Source of the DNA: JAAYUD01 sp041907665
GTDB lineage: Bacteria; Bacteroidota; Bacteroidia; Bacteroidales; Bacteroidaceae
DNA length: 64,000 nt
Direction: 5' to 3'
Assembly: GCA_041907665.1 (NCBI GenBank)
Contig: JAYRGW010000015.1
Location: forward strand, 5,570-69,569
Shown: piece by piece, positions 49,297 to 58,200 of the stretch
Layout: the number at the start of each line of letters is the position of its first letter
How positions within the stretch are numbered: position 1 is the stretch's first letter
Notes under the pieces: generated by a model
Databases searched by the model: none
Seen by the model: only the letters and a program-made list of their open reading frames with translations
Told to the model about the DNA's origin: nothing
Made by a program: the position numbers and the translations under genes

Positions 49297-51816
49297 ATGA
49301 CATCTCTTAAAAAATTCTTTTTAATAATAGCAGCGCTATATTTTCCTTTTTGTGCCTCAGCCAAAGAGTATTTAAGTCCGATTTACACATCCGGTGTATC
49401 ATTTGAATTGGCTCAAAAAAGAAAAGCAGAAATTAAAGATGTATGCTATCAGTTATTCTTCCAAATACCCGAAACAAAAAGCACACCCATAAAAGGAGAA
49501 GAAAGCATTTGTTTCTCGTTCAACAAAGATATTTCGAATGTAGTGATAGACTTCAAAGCAGAAAATTCACAATTGAAAGAAGTGGAAGTAAACGGAAACC
49601 AAGTACCTTTCACATTTCAAAATGAACACATCATCTTGAATTCCACAATATTTAGTCATAGAGACAACAAAATCACCATTTCATTTATTGCAGGCGACAA
49701 ACCTCTAAATAGAAATATTGATTATCTCTATACGTTATTTGTGCCCGACCATGCCCGACAAGCATTCCCTTGTTTTGATCAGCCAGATTTAAAGGCTCGC
49801 TTCAGCCTAACCTTAGAGGTCCCAATAGGATGGAAAACAATCGCAGGTGGTAAACAAATAAAAGAGACTTGCGACGGAAGTAGAAAAACAGTAGTATTCA
49901 AAGAGACCGAACCCATATCAACCTACCTTTTTTCATTTGTTACAGGCAAGTTCGAAACAAAAAGTAGCGTTCGAAACGGTCGACTAGTGAATGCATATTA
50001 TCGAGAAACAGATTCCAAAAAGATAGCGCAACTACCTCTCATATTCGATCAAGTATTTTCATCTATAAAATGGATGGAGGAATATACTAAAATACCCTAC
50101 CCCTTTTCAAAATATGACTTAATTATTCTACCGGGATTCCAATTTGGAGGTATGGAACATATAGGAGCAGTACTCTATAACGATAAGCGAATGTTTATAA
50201 GTGACCGTCCTTCCCCAGATGAAGAATTGAACAGAGTAGAACTTATTGCACACGAGACTGCTCACAGTTGGTTTGGTGACATGGTGACAATGAAATGGTT
50301 CAACGACGTATGGACTAAAGAAGTCTTTGCTAACTATATGGCATCAAAAATATCTGCACAACAATTTCCAAATATCAACCACAAGCTCAACTTCTTGAAG
50401 GCATACCAAATAAATGCCCTTGAAGAAGATCGAACCGCAGGCACCCACCCGATCCAACAACCATTGGACAATCTGCAAAATGCAGGATTGCTATACGGCA
50501 ACATTATATACCAAAAAGCCCCCGTGATGATGCGGAATCTAGAAACTCAAATGGGAAGTGAAGCTTTTCGCAAAGGACTTCAGAAGTATTTGTGCCGATA
50601 TGCATTCTCGAATGCCGATTGGGATGATTTAATTGAAATATTGCGCAAAGAGGCACCGCATGCAAAACTAAAAGAGTTCAGCGAAGTATGGGTAAAACAA
50701 AAAGGCATGCCCGATATCACATCAAAACTATCAAACAACAAAATAATTGTCACCCAAAACGATCCTTTAGGTAGAGGATATTTGTGGCAACAACATTTCA
50801 AGATGGCGATTGCAGCTCATGGGAATGTCATACAAATAGTGGACATTAATATGAAAGACAAAGTGGTAGTAGCCAAACTAAAAAATGCTTGCAGCGAAAA
50901 CATTATACCAAACTATGATGGGACAGGATATGGGAGATTTATAACAGACAACAATAGCACACAGCACTTATTAAAAGAATGGGATAAAGGTAAAGATATT
51001 AACCGAGAAGCAGCTTTAATAACCATCTACGAAAATTTTCTGATGCACAAAATACAAACAGATGATTGTGCTACATCATTATTAGAAGGATTGAAAAAAG
51101 AAAAAAATGCTCTAATCGCATCTACATGTTGCAACTATCTTTCAACAATTGTATTTCACCAGAGAGGACAATCCAGAAAGATATCCGAACGTCAAATTTG
51201 GGAAATGAGTTGCAACCATACTATCCCGTCATGTAGACAGAAACTAAAAAGAACTTTATTTACCCTTGCTACTGATACTACCGTTATTGCGAATTTGTAC
51301 AAACTATGGAATGAACAAATAGACGAATCGCTCAATGAAGACGACTACATGTCACTTTCCTATCAATTGGCTATACGCAAACAAGACGAATGGGAATCAA
51401 TCATCAACAAAGAACGCCAACGAATAAGTAATTTCGACCGACGCAGAGAGTTTGACTACATAAGTCGTGGATGTACACCAGATGAAGCAGAACAGAACAG
51501 ATTATTCAACTTGCTCCTCCAACAAGAAAACAGAACCATCGAACCATGGGCAGAACGGCTATTGGCGTTACTTAACAGCCCTCTACGCGAACAATTTGCA
51601 AACAAATACATTACTCCAGGGCTTAACGCATTAGAAGAGATACAACGTACCGGCGATATTTTCTTCCCAAAAGGTTGGGTCACTGCTCTTTTGGCGGGAC
51701 ATCAAAGCGATGAAGCCAGAGAACAAGTCAAAACATTTCTCTTGTCCCACCCCAATTATCCTCTACCGCTAAAAAATAAGTTATTACAAGCCGCCTATTA
51801 TTTACTCAACAAATAA
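49297..51816 (+). CDS. M1-family zinc aminopeptidase
   Basis: This 839-residue enzyme has a signal peptide (MTSLKKFFLIIAALYFPFCASA), so it acts in the periplasm or is exported. The zinc site HETAHSWFGD is followed 18 residues later by the Glu in TKEVFANY, giving HExxH-x18-E. The substrate-anchoring GxMEN motif reads GGMEH (GFQFGGMEHIGA), with His in place of Asn. An N-terminal beta-saddle and C-terminal helical domain are present. M1 enzymes remove N-terminal residues from peptides. The gene stands alone with its own terminator. Confidence 0.93.
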   Translation: MTSLKKFFLIIAALYFPFCASAKEYLSPIYTSGVSFELAQKRKAEIKDVCYQLFFQIPETKSTPIKGEESICFSFNKDISNVVIDFKAENSQLKEVEVNGNQVPFTFQNEHIILNSTIFSHRDNKITISFIAGDKPLNRNIDYLYTLFVPDHARQAFPCFDQPDLKARFSLTLEVPIGWKTIAGGKQIKETCDGSRKTVVFKETEPISTYLFSFVTGKFETKSSVRNGRLVNAYYRETDSKKIAQLPLIFDQVFSSIKWMEEYTKIPYPFSKYDLIILPGFQFGGMEHIGAVLYNDKRMFISDRPSPDEELNRVELIAHETAHSWFGDMVTMKWFNDVWTKEVFANYMASKISAQQFPNINHKLNFLKAYQINALEEDRTAGTHPIQQPLDNLQNAGLLYGNIIYQKAPVMMRNLETQMGSEAFRKGLQKYLCRYAFSNADWDDLIEILRKEAPHAKLKEFSEVWVKQKGMPDITSKLSNNKIIVTQNDPLGRGYLWQQHFKMAIAAHGNVIQIVDINMKDKVVVAKLKNACSENIIPNYDGTGYGRFITDNNSTQHLLKEWDKGKDINREAALITIYENFLMHKIQTDDCATSLLEGLKKEKNALIASTCCNYLSTIVFHQRGQSRKISERQIWEMSCNHTIPSCRQKLKRTLFTLATDTTVIANLYKLWNEQIDESLNEDDYMSLSYQLAIRKQDEWESIINKERQRISNFDRRREFDYISRGCTPDEAEQNRLFNLLLQQENRTIEPWAERLLALLNSPLREQFANKYITPGLNALEEIQRTGDIFFPKGWVTALLAGHQSDEAREQVKTFLLSHPNYPLPLKNKLLQAAYYLLNK

Positions 51817-51837
51817 TCTATTCCTTTCTATAAAAAA

Positions 51838-51877
51838 AGAACGACCACAAAGTTATCAATGTGGTCGTTCTTCTTTT
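51838..51877. terminator. Terminator between M1 aminopeptidase and acyl-CoA dehydrogenase
   Basis: AGAACGACCACA (51838-51849) pairs with TGTGGTCGTTCT (51860-51871), with A and T runs on the two sides. It serves both convergent genes. Confidence 0.9.
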
Positions 51878-51914
51878 TATAATAGCAGACTAAAAACAGC
51901 CTGTATAATTCACT

Positions 51915-53621
51915 TTAATGACGATAAAGTTCTACATCTTCCAAACTTAAGTTCAATACAAAGCTACTATTCTTTTGAACTTCTGATTCAGCATAACGTA
52001 CATAAACATTCACCGTTTTGCGGAATAAATCCGCATCTGTTGAAGCAGATTGCAAAAGTAAGTGAGACATAATAATATGTCCAGCCATTTCAACCAAGTG
52101 ACGAGCACAAAGGTCCAAGTGACATTGATTTTTCACTTCTTCAACCTTAGCAACACTAGCAGCATATTTCTCTGTCATAGCTGCAACACGCTGCTTCAAA
52201 GATTCAAATTCAGGAGCAACGGAAGCAGCCTCGAAAGTCTTAATTTGACTTAGATAAGAGCCGTTTGTCACATAGCGGATAGCCGCAACGACTTGCAATT
52301 GGGTCGTACCTTCATAAATAGAAGTAATACGGGCATCACGATACAGGCGTTCACAAGTATAATCTCTCATAAATCCCGAACCACCGTGAATCTGAATACA
52401 ATCGTATGCATTCTGATTAGCATATTCACTTCCCATACCTTTTGCCAAAGGAGTAAGGCTATCGGCTAATTTAGAATATGTTTTTTGTTCTTGGCGTTCC
52501 TCTGGTGTAAGTTTGCGTTCTTTTGATATATCATCAAGAGCCTTATAGACATCAACCATACGAGCTGTTTCATAAAGTAGGCAGCGAGAAGCCTCTAGCT
52601 TAGCTTTCATCAATGACAACATTTCATCAACAGCAAGAAAGCCTATAATCTCCCTACCGAACTGTTTACGATCCTTGGCATAAGCCAAAGCCTCATTGTA
52701 AGCCGCCTGAGAGATACCTACACTCTGTGCTGCAATACCCAAACGAGCACCATTCATCAGAGCCATCACATACTTGATAAGTCCTAATTTACGGTCCCCA
52801 CAAAGTTCGCATTTTGCATTTTTGTATACCAACTCGCAAGTAGGAGAACCATGAATACCCATTTTATCTTCAATACGGCGAACAGTAACACCACCATCAC
52901 GTTTATCATAAATGAACATTGAAAGTCCGCGTCCGTCGGTAGTGCCCTCTTCGGAACGTGCCAAAACCAAATGAATATCAGAATCACCATTAGTAATGAA
53001 ACGCTTTACTCCATTCAACCGCCAGCAATTATTAGCTTCATCAAAGGTAGCTTTCAACATTACGGCTTGAAGATCTGAACCAGCATCGGGTTCGGTAAGA
53101 TCCATTGACATAGTCTCACCTTCACAAATTCTGGGAATATAGCGTTGCTTTTGCTCTTCATTGGCAAATTCATAAATTGTCTCAGCACAGTCTTGTAATC
53201 CCCATAAATTTTCGAAAGCTGCATCGGCACGACTTACAATATCGGCTGCGATAATATAAGGAGTAACAGGGAAATTCAAGCCACCCAATCGGCGAGGCAT
53301 ATCGATACCCATCAATCCTGCTTTACGACAAGCATCAATATTGGCTTTCGTTCCAGACGCATATTCTACTCGGCCATTGCCACAATGAGGTCCTTCAAGA
53401 TCTATATCTTTTGCATTCTGCGAAATAACATTTTCACAAAGATCGCCGATAATAGTCAGCACTTTATCATAGCTATCCATAGCATCGTCGAAGTCTACAG
53501 GAGCAAAGTCGAACTTATCTTTTTCAGCGAAATTGCGCTCTTTCAGTTCGACAATTCTCTTCATGAGCGGATGGTTCAAGTGATGCTTGAGTTCCGGAGT
53601 ATCTGTATAAAAATTGCTCAT
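51915..53621 (-). CDS. Acyl-CoA dehydrogenase
   Basis: This 568-residue flavoprotein is longer than short-chain acyl-CoA dehydrogenases of about 380 residues, because of a C-terminal extension of the kind seen in ETF-linked Bacteroidetes enzymes. Family landmarks are MSMDLTEPDAGSDLQAV (FAD-binding), RFITNGDSDIHLVLAR, AYNEALAYAKDRKQFG, and IHGGSGFMRDYTCERLYRDARITSIYEGTTQLQ. The Glu in IYEGTT is at the catalytic base position. It oxidises an acyl-CoA and passes electrons to ETF. The etfA and etfB genes directly upstream on the same strand give the electron acceptor. The substrate chain length is unknown. Confidence 0.94.
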   Translation of the reverse strand: MSNFYTDTPELKHHLNHPLMKRIVELKERNFAEKDKFDFAPVDFDDAMDSYDKVLTIIGDLCENVISQNAKDIDLEGPHCGNGRVEYASGTKANIDACRKAGLMGIDMPRRLGGLNFPVTPYIIAADIVSRADAAFENLWGLQDCAETIYEFANEEQKQRYIPRICEGETMSMDLTEPDAGSDLQAVMLKATFDEANNCWRLNGVKRFITNGDSDIHLVLARSEEGTTDGRGLSMFIYDKRDGGVTVRRIEDKMGIHGSPTCELVYKNAKCELCGDRKLGLIKYVMALMNGARLGIAAQSVGISQAAYNEALAYAKDRKQFGREIIGFLAVDEMLSLMKAKLEASRCLLYETARMVDVYKALDDISKERKLTPEERQEQKTYSKLADSLTPLAKGMGSEYANQNAYDCIQIHGGSGFMRDYTCERLYRDARITSIYEGTTQLQVVAAIRYVTNGSYLSQIKTFEAASVAPEFESLKQRVAAMTEKYAASVAKVEEVKNQCHLDLCARHLVEMAGHIIMSHLLLQSASTDADLFRKTVNVYVRYAESEVQKNSSFVLNLSLEDVELYRH

Positions 53622-53648
53622 ATTATTTTTCTGTTATTAAAATCGTTT

Positions 53649-54668
53649 TTATTTGCTGTGCTGTTTGTAATACTTGATCATCTTAGGAACGACCTCTTCG
53701 ATAGAACCTGTAATGACATAGTCAGCTATTTTATTAATAGGAGCATTGGGATCTGTATTCACCGAAATAATAATGCTACTATCTTGCATACCGGCAATAT
53801 GTTGGATCTGCCCACTGATACCGAAAGCTATATAAAGTTTCGGACGAACAGTAAGGCCCGTCTGTCCTATTTGACGGTCGTGTTCTATAAAACCAGCATC
53901 AACGGCTGCACGGCTAGCACCTACTTCAGCATGAAGCACATCTGCAAGTTTATAAATCAAAGCGAAGTTCTCTTTTGAGCCGACACCGTAACCACCAGCC
54001 ACAACAATAGGCGAACCTTTCAAGTTATTTTTAGACTTTTCTACATGACGTTCAATAACTTTCACCAAATAATCCAAAGAATCGGTATACGCTTTCGGAT
54101 CATGATTAATCACTTCACCTTTATAATTAAGATCAAGAATCTCTTTTTTCATGACTCCCTCACGAACAGTAGCCATCTGAGGACGATGTTCAGGATTGAC
54201 AATCGTTGCCACAATATTTCCTCCGAAAGCAGGACGTATCTGATACAACAGATTATCGTATGTTTTACCTAATTTTTTATCTTCATGACTTCCAATCTCC
54301 AGCTCCGTACAATCAGCCGTCAAACCACTAGTAAGTGCTGATGAAACACGAGGACCAAGATCACGACCGATAACAGTAGCACCCATCAGAGCTATTTGCG
54401 GCTTCTCTTCTTTGAATAGATTTACTAGAATAGCCGAATGAGGAGCAGAAGTATAAGGGTACAGTCCTTCTCCATCAAAGAGATGTACTCTATCAACACC
54501 ATAAGGCAATACTTGCTTTTCTACATCTTTAAGATTGGTTCCAATAACCACAGCCTCGAGTTGACAACCCAATTGGTTGGCTAACGAACGGCCCTTGGTA
54601 AGAAGTTCCAGACTGACGTCTGCAACGATACCATCTTCTATTTCACAATATACAAATAAGTTGTTCAT
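53649..54668 (-). CDS. etfA: Electron transfer flavoprotein alpha subunit
   Basis: This 339-residue subunit binds FAD in its C-terminal domain. The FAD signature is the region VRPKLYIAFGISGQIQHIAGMQDSSIIISVNTDPNAPI near residues 260-300. An earlier phrase is VVAGGYGVGSKENFALIYKLADVLHAEVGASRAAVDAG. It forms a heterodimer with EtfB and accepts electrons from the acyl-CoA dehydrogenase. One base separates it from the etfB stop codon, and the dehydrogenase starts 27 bases downstream, which supports one transcript. Confidence 0.96.
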   Translation of the reverse strand: MNNLFVYCEIEDGIVADVSLELLTKGRSLANQLGCQLEAVVIGTNLKDVEKQVLPYGVDRVHLFDGEGLYPYTSAPHSAILVNLFKEEKPQIALMGATVIGRDLGPRVSSALTSGLTADCTELEIGSHEDKKLGKTYDNLLYQIRPAFGGNIVATIVNPEHRPQMATVREGVMKKEILDLNYKGEVINHDPKAYTDSLDYLVKVIERHVEKSKNNLKGSPIVVAGGYGVGSKENFALIYKLADVLHAEVGASRAAVDAGFIEHDRQIGQTGLTVRPKLYIAFGISGQIQHIAGMQDSSIIISVNTDPNAPINKIADYVITGSIEEVVPKMIKYYKQHSK

Positions 54669-54669
54669 A

Positions 54670-55548
54670 TTACCCTATTATCTTGTTATCTAACAGTTCA
54701 ACAATAAGACTTTCTACATCACTATCATTCCCCTCAAGCGCTTTGCTTTCCTTAGCTTGGAACACAATATTGCGTACCGCCTTCACTTTGGTAGGTGAGC
54801 CGTTAAGGCCACATTGTTGCAAATCACCCTCGACATCTGCCACGCTCCACTCGGCAAGATTAAGATAAGGACGTTGCTCATAAAGTTCAGCATAAGCGAG
54901 TTGATCACCAAGAGCACTTTTCTCTTGAACACCAAGAGCACGCTTGTATTTCATCACTAGACGTGCATTACGGGGACGACAAGGAGCCGCCGAACTATTA
55001 ATAGTAATGAGGATGGGAAGAGGGGCAACTACCGTCTCTACACCTCCATCAATATGACGTTTGATAGTAATATTTTTATCTTCTACCTTAAGAATTTCTT
55101 CTGCATAAGTAACCTGAGAAAGTCCCAATTTTTGAGCGACCTGTGGACCCACTTGAGCTGTATCGCCATCAATAGCCTGACGACCACCAATAATAATATC
55201 ATAATCACCTATCTTGCGAATAGCTGTAGCCAAAGCATAAGAAGTAGCCAAAGTATCGGCACCGGCAAAAGCCCTATCGGTAAGCAGATAACCATTATCG
55301 GCACCTCTATAAAGTCCCTCACGGATAACATCTGCCGCACGCCCTGGACCCATCGTAAGAATAGTGACGGTTGAACCGGGGAAAGCATCTTTAAGTCTGA
55401 GAGCTTGCTCAAGAGCATTCAAATCTTCAGGATTAAAGATTGCAGGTAGAGCCGAACGATTGATTGTTCCTTCGGCTGTCATGGCATCTTTCCCTACGTT
55501 ATGTGTGTCGGGAACTTGTTTTGCCAATACAACAATTTTTAAACTCAT
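54670..55548 (-). CDS. etfB: Electron transfer flavoprotein beta subunit
   Basis: This 292-residue subunit has the typical start KIVVLAKQVPDTHNVG, the nucleotide-binding region IIGGRQAIDGDTAQVGPQVAQKLG and the ETF-beta signature ITINSSAAPCRPRNARLVMKYKRA. It pairs with EtfA and binds the second nucleotide cofactor. It heads the etfB-etfA-acyl-CoA dehydrogenase operon, preceded by a perfect-consensus promoter. Whether the complex bifurcates electrons cannot be judged here. Confidence 0.96.
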   Translation of the reverse strand: MSLKIVVLAKQVPDTHNVGKDAMTAEGTINRSALPAIFNPEDLNALEQALRLKDAFPGSTVTILTMGPGRAADVIREGLYRGADNGYLLTDRAFAGADTLATSYALATAIRKIGDYDIIIGGRQAIDGDTAQVGPQVAQKLGLSQVTYAEEILKVEDKNITIKRHIDGGVETVVAPLPILITINSSAAPCRPRNARLVMKYKRALGVQEKSALGDQLAYAELYEQRPYLNLAEWSVADVEGDLQQCGLNGSPTKVKAVRNIVFQAKESKALEGNDSDVESLIVELLDNKIIG

Positions 55549-55590
55549 ACTATAAATCTTATTTTATTAAAAATCGATATTTTCGAGGTG

Positions 55591-55621
55591 CAAAGTTACT
55601 CATTTGGTTCATACTGACAAA
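55591..55621 (-). promoter_or_regulatory. Promoter of the etfB operon
   Basis: On the minus strand TTTG (55621-55618), 19 bases and TAACTTTG (55598-55591) match the Bacteroidetes consensus exactly. The etfB start lies 42 bases downstream. Confidence 0.82.
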
Positions 55622-55693
55622 CTAACTTTGTGAAAAATGCACAAATTGCATTATTTTGAGCAAGAATACAACAGATTATTGCATAAAACAAAA

Positions 55694-55727
55694 ATAAGGT
55701 GCAACATTTTTGAATGCAGCACCTTAT
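55694..55727 (-). terminator. Terminator of the rprX-rprY genes
   Basis: ATAAGGTGC (55694-55702) pairs with GCACCTTAT (55719-55727). On the minus strand it is followed by TTTTTGTTTT, 32 bases after the response-regulator stop. Confidence 0.82.
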
Positions 55728-55758
55728 TATATAACAAAACCTATTCGTTTTTTTGACT

Positions 55759-56460
55759 CTAGATAGTAGGTTCGGGAGTAATCAACTTATATCCCTTACC
55801 GTGAATGTTGATAATCTCAATAGATTCATCATCTTTCAAATGCTTACGCAACTTTGTGATATAAACATCCATGCTACGAGCATTGAAATAATTATCATCG
55901 ATCCAAATAGTCTTCAAAGCAAAGTCTCGCTGAAGAATCTCATTGGCATGCGCACAAAGCAAACTTAAGAGCTCAGATTCCTTTGTTGTGAGTTTTGTCT
56001 GCTTCTCACCACAAGCTAAGATTTGCTTCTGGGTATCGAAAGTAAATTTACCGATCTTATAGATGTTGCTTTCTCTACTCTTTTTACCACGAACACGACG
56101 CAAGATAGCTTCAATACGGAAAGTAAGCTCTTCCATACTGAACGGTTTGGTAATATAGTCGTCAGCACCAATCTTAAAACCAGCCAAAATATCGTCTTTC
56201 AATGTTTTTGCTGTCAAAAAGATAATAGGTACATCAGCATTAATTGCACGAATATCTTGAGCCAATGTAAATCCATCTTTTTTCGGCATCATCACATCAA
56301 AGACACAAATATCAAATTTGCTTTTCAAGAAAGCTTTGTAACCTGCTTCACCGTCAGGATACAATTCAGCAGTATAACCTTTTGCCTGAAGATACTCTCT
56401 CAGGAGCATGCCAAGATTTTCATCATCTTCGCACATCAAAATACGTAGTTTCTCGTCCAT
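55759..56460 (-). CDS. rprY: Response regulator, RprY-type (OmpR family)
   Basis: This 233-residue two-component regulator has a receiver domain with the phospho-acceptor Asp in CVFDVMMPKKDG near residue 55 and the switch Lys in FLTAKTLKD. The winged-helix output domain ends TKLRKHLKDDESIEIINIHGKGYKLI. The sequence and the partner upstream match RprY, a Bacteroides/Porphyromonas regulator linked to stress and redox responses. It is encoded 4 bases after the sensor kinase stop, so they are co-expressed. The name is assigned from similarity and context, not from a search. Confidence 0.88.
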   Translation of the reverse strand: MDEKLRILMCEDDENLGMLLREYLQAKGYTAELYPDGEAGYKAFLKSKFDICVFDVMMPKKDGFTLAQDIRAINADVPIIFLTAKTLKDDILAGFKIGADDYITKPFSMEELTFRIEAILRRVRGKKSRESNIYKIGKFTFDTQKQILACGEKQTKLTTKESELLSLLCAHANEILQRDFALKTIWIDDNYFNARSMDVYITKLRKHLKDDESIEIINIHGKGYKLITPEPTI

Positions 56461-56464
56461 ATTG

Positions 56465-58003
56465 CTAATTATTTAAAGGTAATGTAATAACAAATTTAGT
56501 CCCTTGTCCTAGTTCACTTTCCACCCGAATAGTGCCTTTGTGAGCCAAGATAATTTTCTTCACATAAGCCAATCCCAAGCCAAATCCCTTAACATCGTGA
56601 AGATTGCCGGTATGTACCCGGTAGAATTTATCGAATATCTTTTTCACATCATCTTTCTTAATACCAATACCATTGTCTTCTATCGATATCATGAAGTTAT
56701 TCGATTCATTCCATGTCTTGACGTTAAGTAACAAATTAACATCCGGGTTCTTATATTTCACAGCATTATCCATCAGGTTGAATATTACATTCGTCAAATG
56801 CATTTCGTCTGCGAATATTTCAGAATTCTGAGCCTCAAGGCTCGAAGTAATTTTCCCTTCATAACGTTCTACTTTCAATGCGAAAGTATTAGTAACGCCT
56901 TCTATCAATTCATTTCCATCAAGAGTTTTCTTCTTAAGCATCGTTTGTTGGCGATCAAACATAGACATCTGCAACACCTTTTCAACTTGGAAACGCAATC
57001 GCTTTGTTTCGTCGTTGATCACCGTAGAAATATGCTGAAACATTGCAGGCGACTTTCCAACGGCCGGATCTTTCAGCATTTGAGCAGCCAATGAAATGGT
57101 CGAAATAGGCGTTTTAAATTCATGTGTCATATTATTCACAAAGTCATTTTTCATTTCGGTAAGCTTCTTTTGGCGAAAGACTATGAATAATGTATATATA
57201 AAAGTAATAAGCAGCACAATCGTAAAAATCAAAGAAGGTACCATAAAATTGATTGAACTGTATATATAATCTTTACGTGCAGGAAAATGCACTTTCAATA
57301 TATTCATTTTCGACGGAGGATCGTTTTGAAAAAGAGGTTGGGTATAAGAGATATCACTTCCTTTATCCTCATAATCAGAACAACGATACACTTCTCTTCC
57401 GTTTTTATCTATTATTGAAAAATGATATGGTAGTTCAATACCTTCATTAAGTAGATCAAGTTTGAGATAGTTATCAATATCTTTATAACGAATACGTTCT
57501 CCTATTGCCTGATCAGCCGAATGGTAAATCATTTGCCAAGCAACCTCATCAAGCAAATAGCGCTGATACCTGTAACGATTACGAATGGCCTCTATTAAAC
57601 TTTGAGACGTTTGCGGTATTGTATTCAGCCCATGACGACGAGAGATCATCGCCTGAGGCAATGTAGTCGAATTAGCAGGTATTGTTTTATACTCTATAGC
57701 ACCTCTCGAACCGGCAGGAGACTTAAGCATATAGTCTTGTGTTTGTTGAACAAAGTCCGAACCCGGTTGAGAAGACTGCAACGTCTTACGTTCCGCACCA
57801 GAAGTATCTTCGATAAGCCAGCGTTGAGTTTCGTTATATTCCACATCTTTCGATACCTGGAACAAACTACGTTTCACAGCTGCATCAAATTGCTGGTTGC
57901 GCATTTTAACCATCTCTTCAATATAGCTCACCTGCAAATATAGCAAGCCGAGAAAAGATAGCCCCATGATAATACCTAATATCCAAATAGTGGTCTTCTT
58001 CAT
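56465..58003 (-). CDS. rprX: Sensor histidine kinase, RprX-type
   Basis: This 512-residue inner-membrane kinase has two transmembrane segments (WILGIIMGLSFLGLLYLQV at the start and LIFTIVLLITFIYTLFIVF near 255). They flank a periplasmic sensing region of about 220 residues. The H-box is NNMTHEFKTPISTISLAAQ, with His near residue 295. The ATP-binding part has the N-box VIFNLMDNAVKY, G1 ISIEDNGIGI and G2 KGFGLGLAYVKKI. It phosphorylates the regulator encoded just downstream. Signals are unknown here. No strong promoter was found. Confidence 0.9.
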   Translation of the reverse strand: MKKTTIWILGIIMGLSFLGLLYLQVSYIEEMVKMRNQQFDAAVKRSLFQVSKDVEYNETQRWLIEDTSGAERKTLQSSQPGSDFVQQTQDYMLKSPAGSRGAIEYKTIPANSTTLPQAMISRRHGLNTIPQTSQSLIEAIRNRYRYQRYLLDEVAWQMIYHSADQAIGERIRYKDIDNYLKLDLLNEGIELPYHFSIIDKNGREVYRCSDYEDKGSDISYTQPLFQNDPPSKMNILKVHFPARKDYIYSSINFMVPSLIFTIVLLITFIYTLFIVFRQKKLTEMKNDFVNNMTHEFKTPISTISLAAQMLKDPAVGKSPAMFQHISTVINDETKRLRFQVEKVLQMSMFDRQQTMLKKKTLDGNELIEGVTNTFALKVERYEGKITSSLEAQNSEIFADEMHLTNVIFNLMDNAVKYKNPDVNLLLNVKTWNESNNFMISIEDNGIGIKKDDVKKIFDKFYRVHTGNLHDVKGFGLGLAYVKKIILAHKGTIRVESELGQGTKFVITLPLNN

Positions 58004-58147
58004 GACAACAAAAATAATATATTACTTTTAACAATCCTAATTAGTTAAACTGATTTAACTATAAAATCATCAAAATTAACCAAAAACAAAGTATTATTAG
58101 CGAAAATATACTCAATATAGAAAATACAAGAGCTTATTATAAAGAGA

Positions 58148-58176
58148 AACCGTATCCTTTTTAAGAGAATACGGTT
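58148..58176 (-). terminator. Hairpin after the EF-G paralogue
   Basis: AACCGTAT (58148-58155) pairs with ATACGGTT (58169-58176). On the minus strand it is followed by TCTCTTT, a modest terminator 25 bases after the stop codon. Confidence 0.6.
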
Positions 58177-58200
58177 AAAATATTAAAGGAGAATTAATAT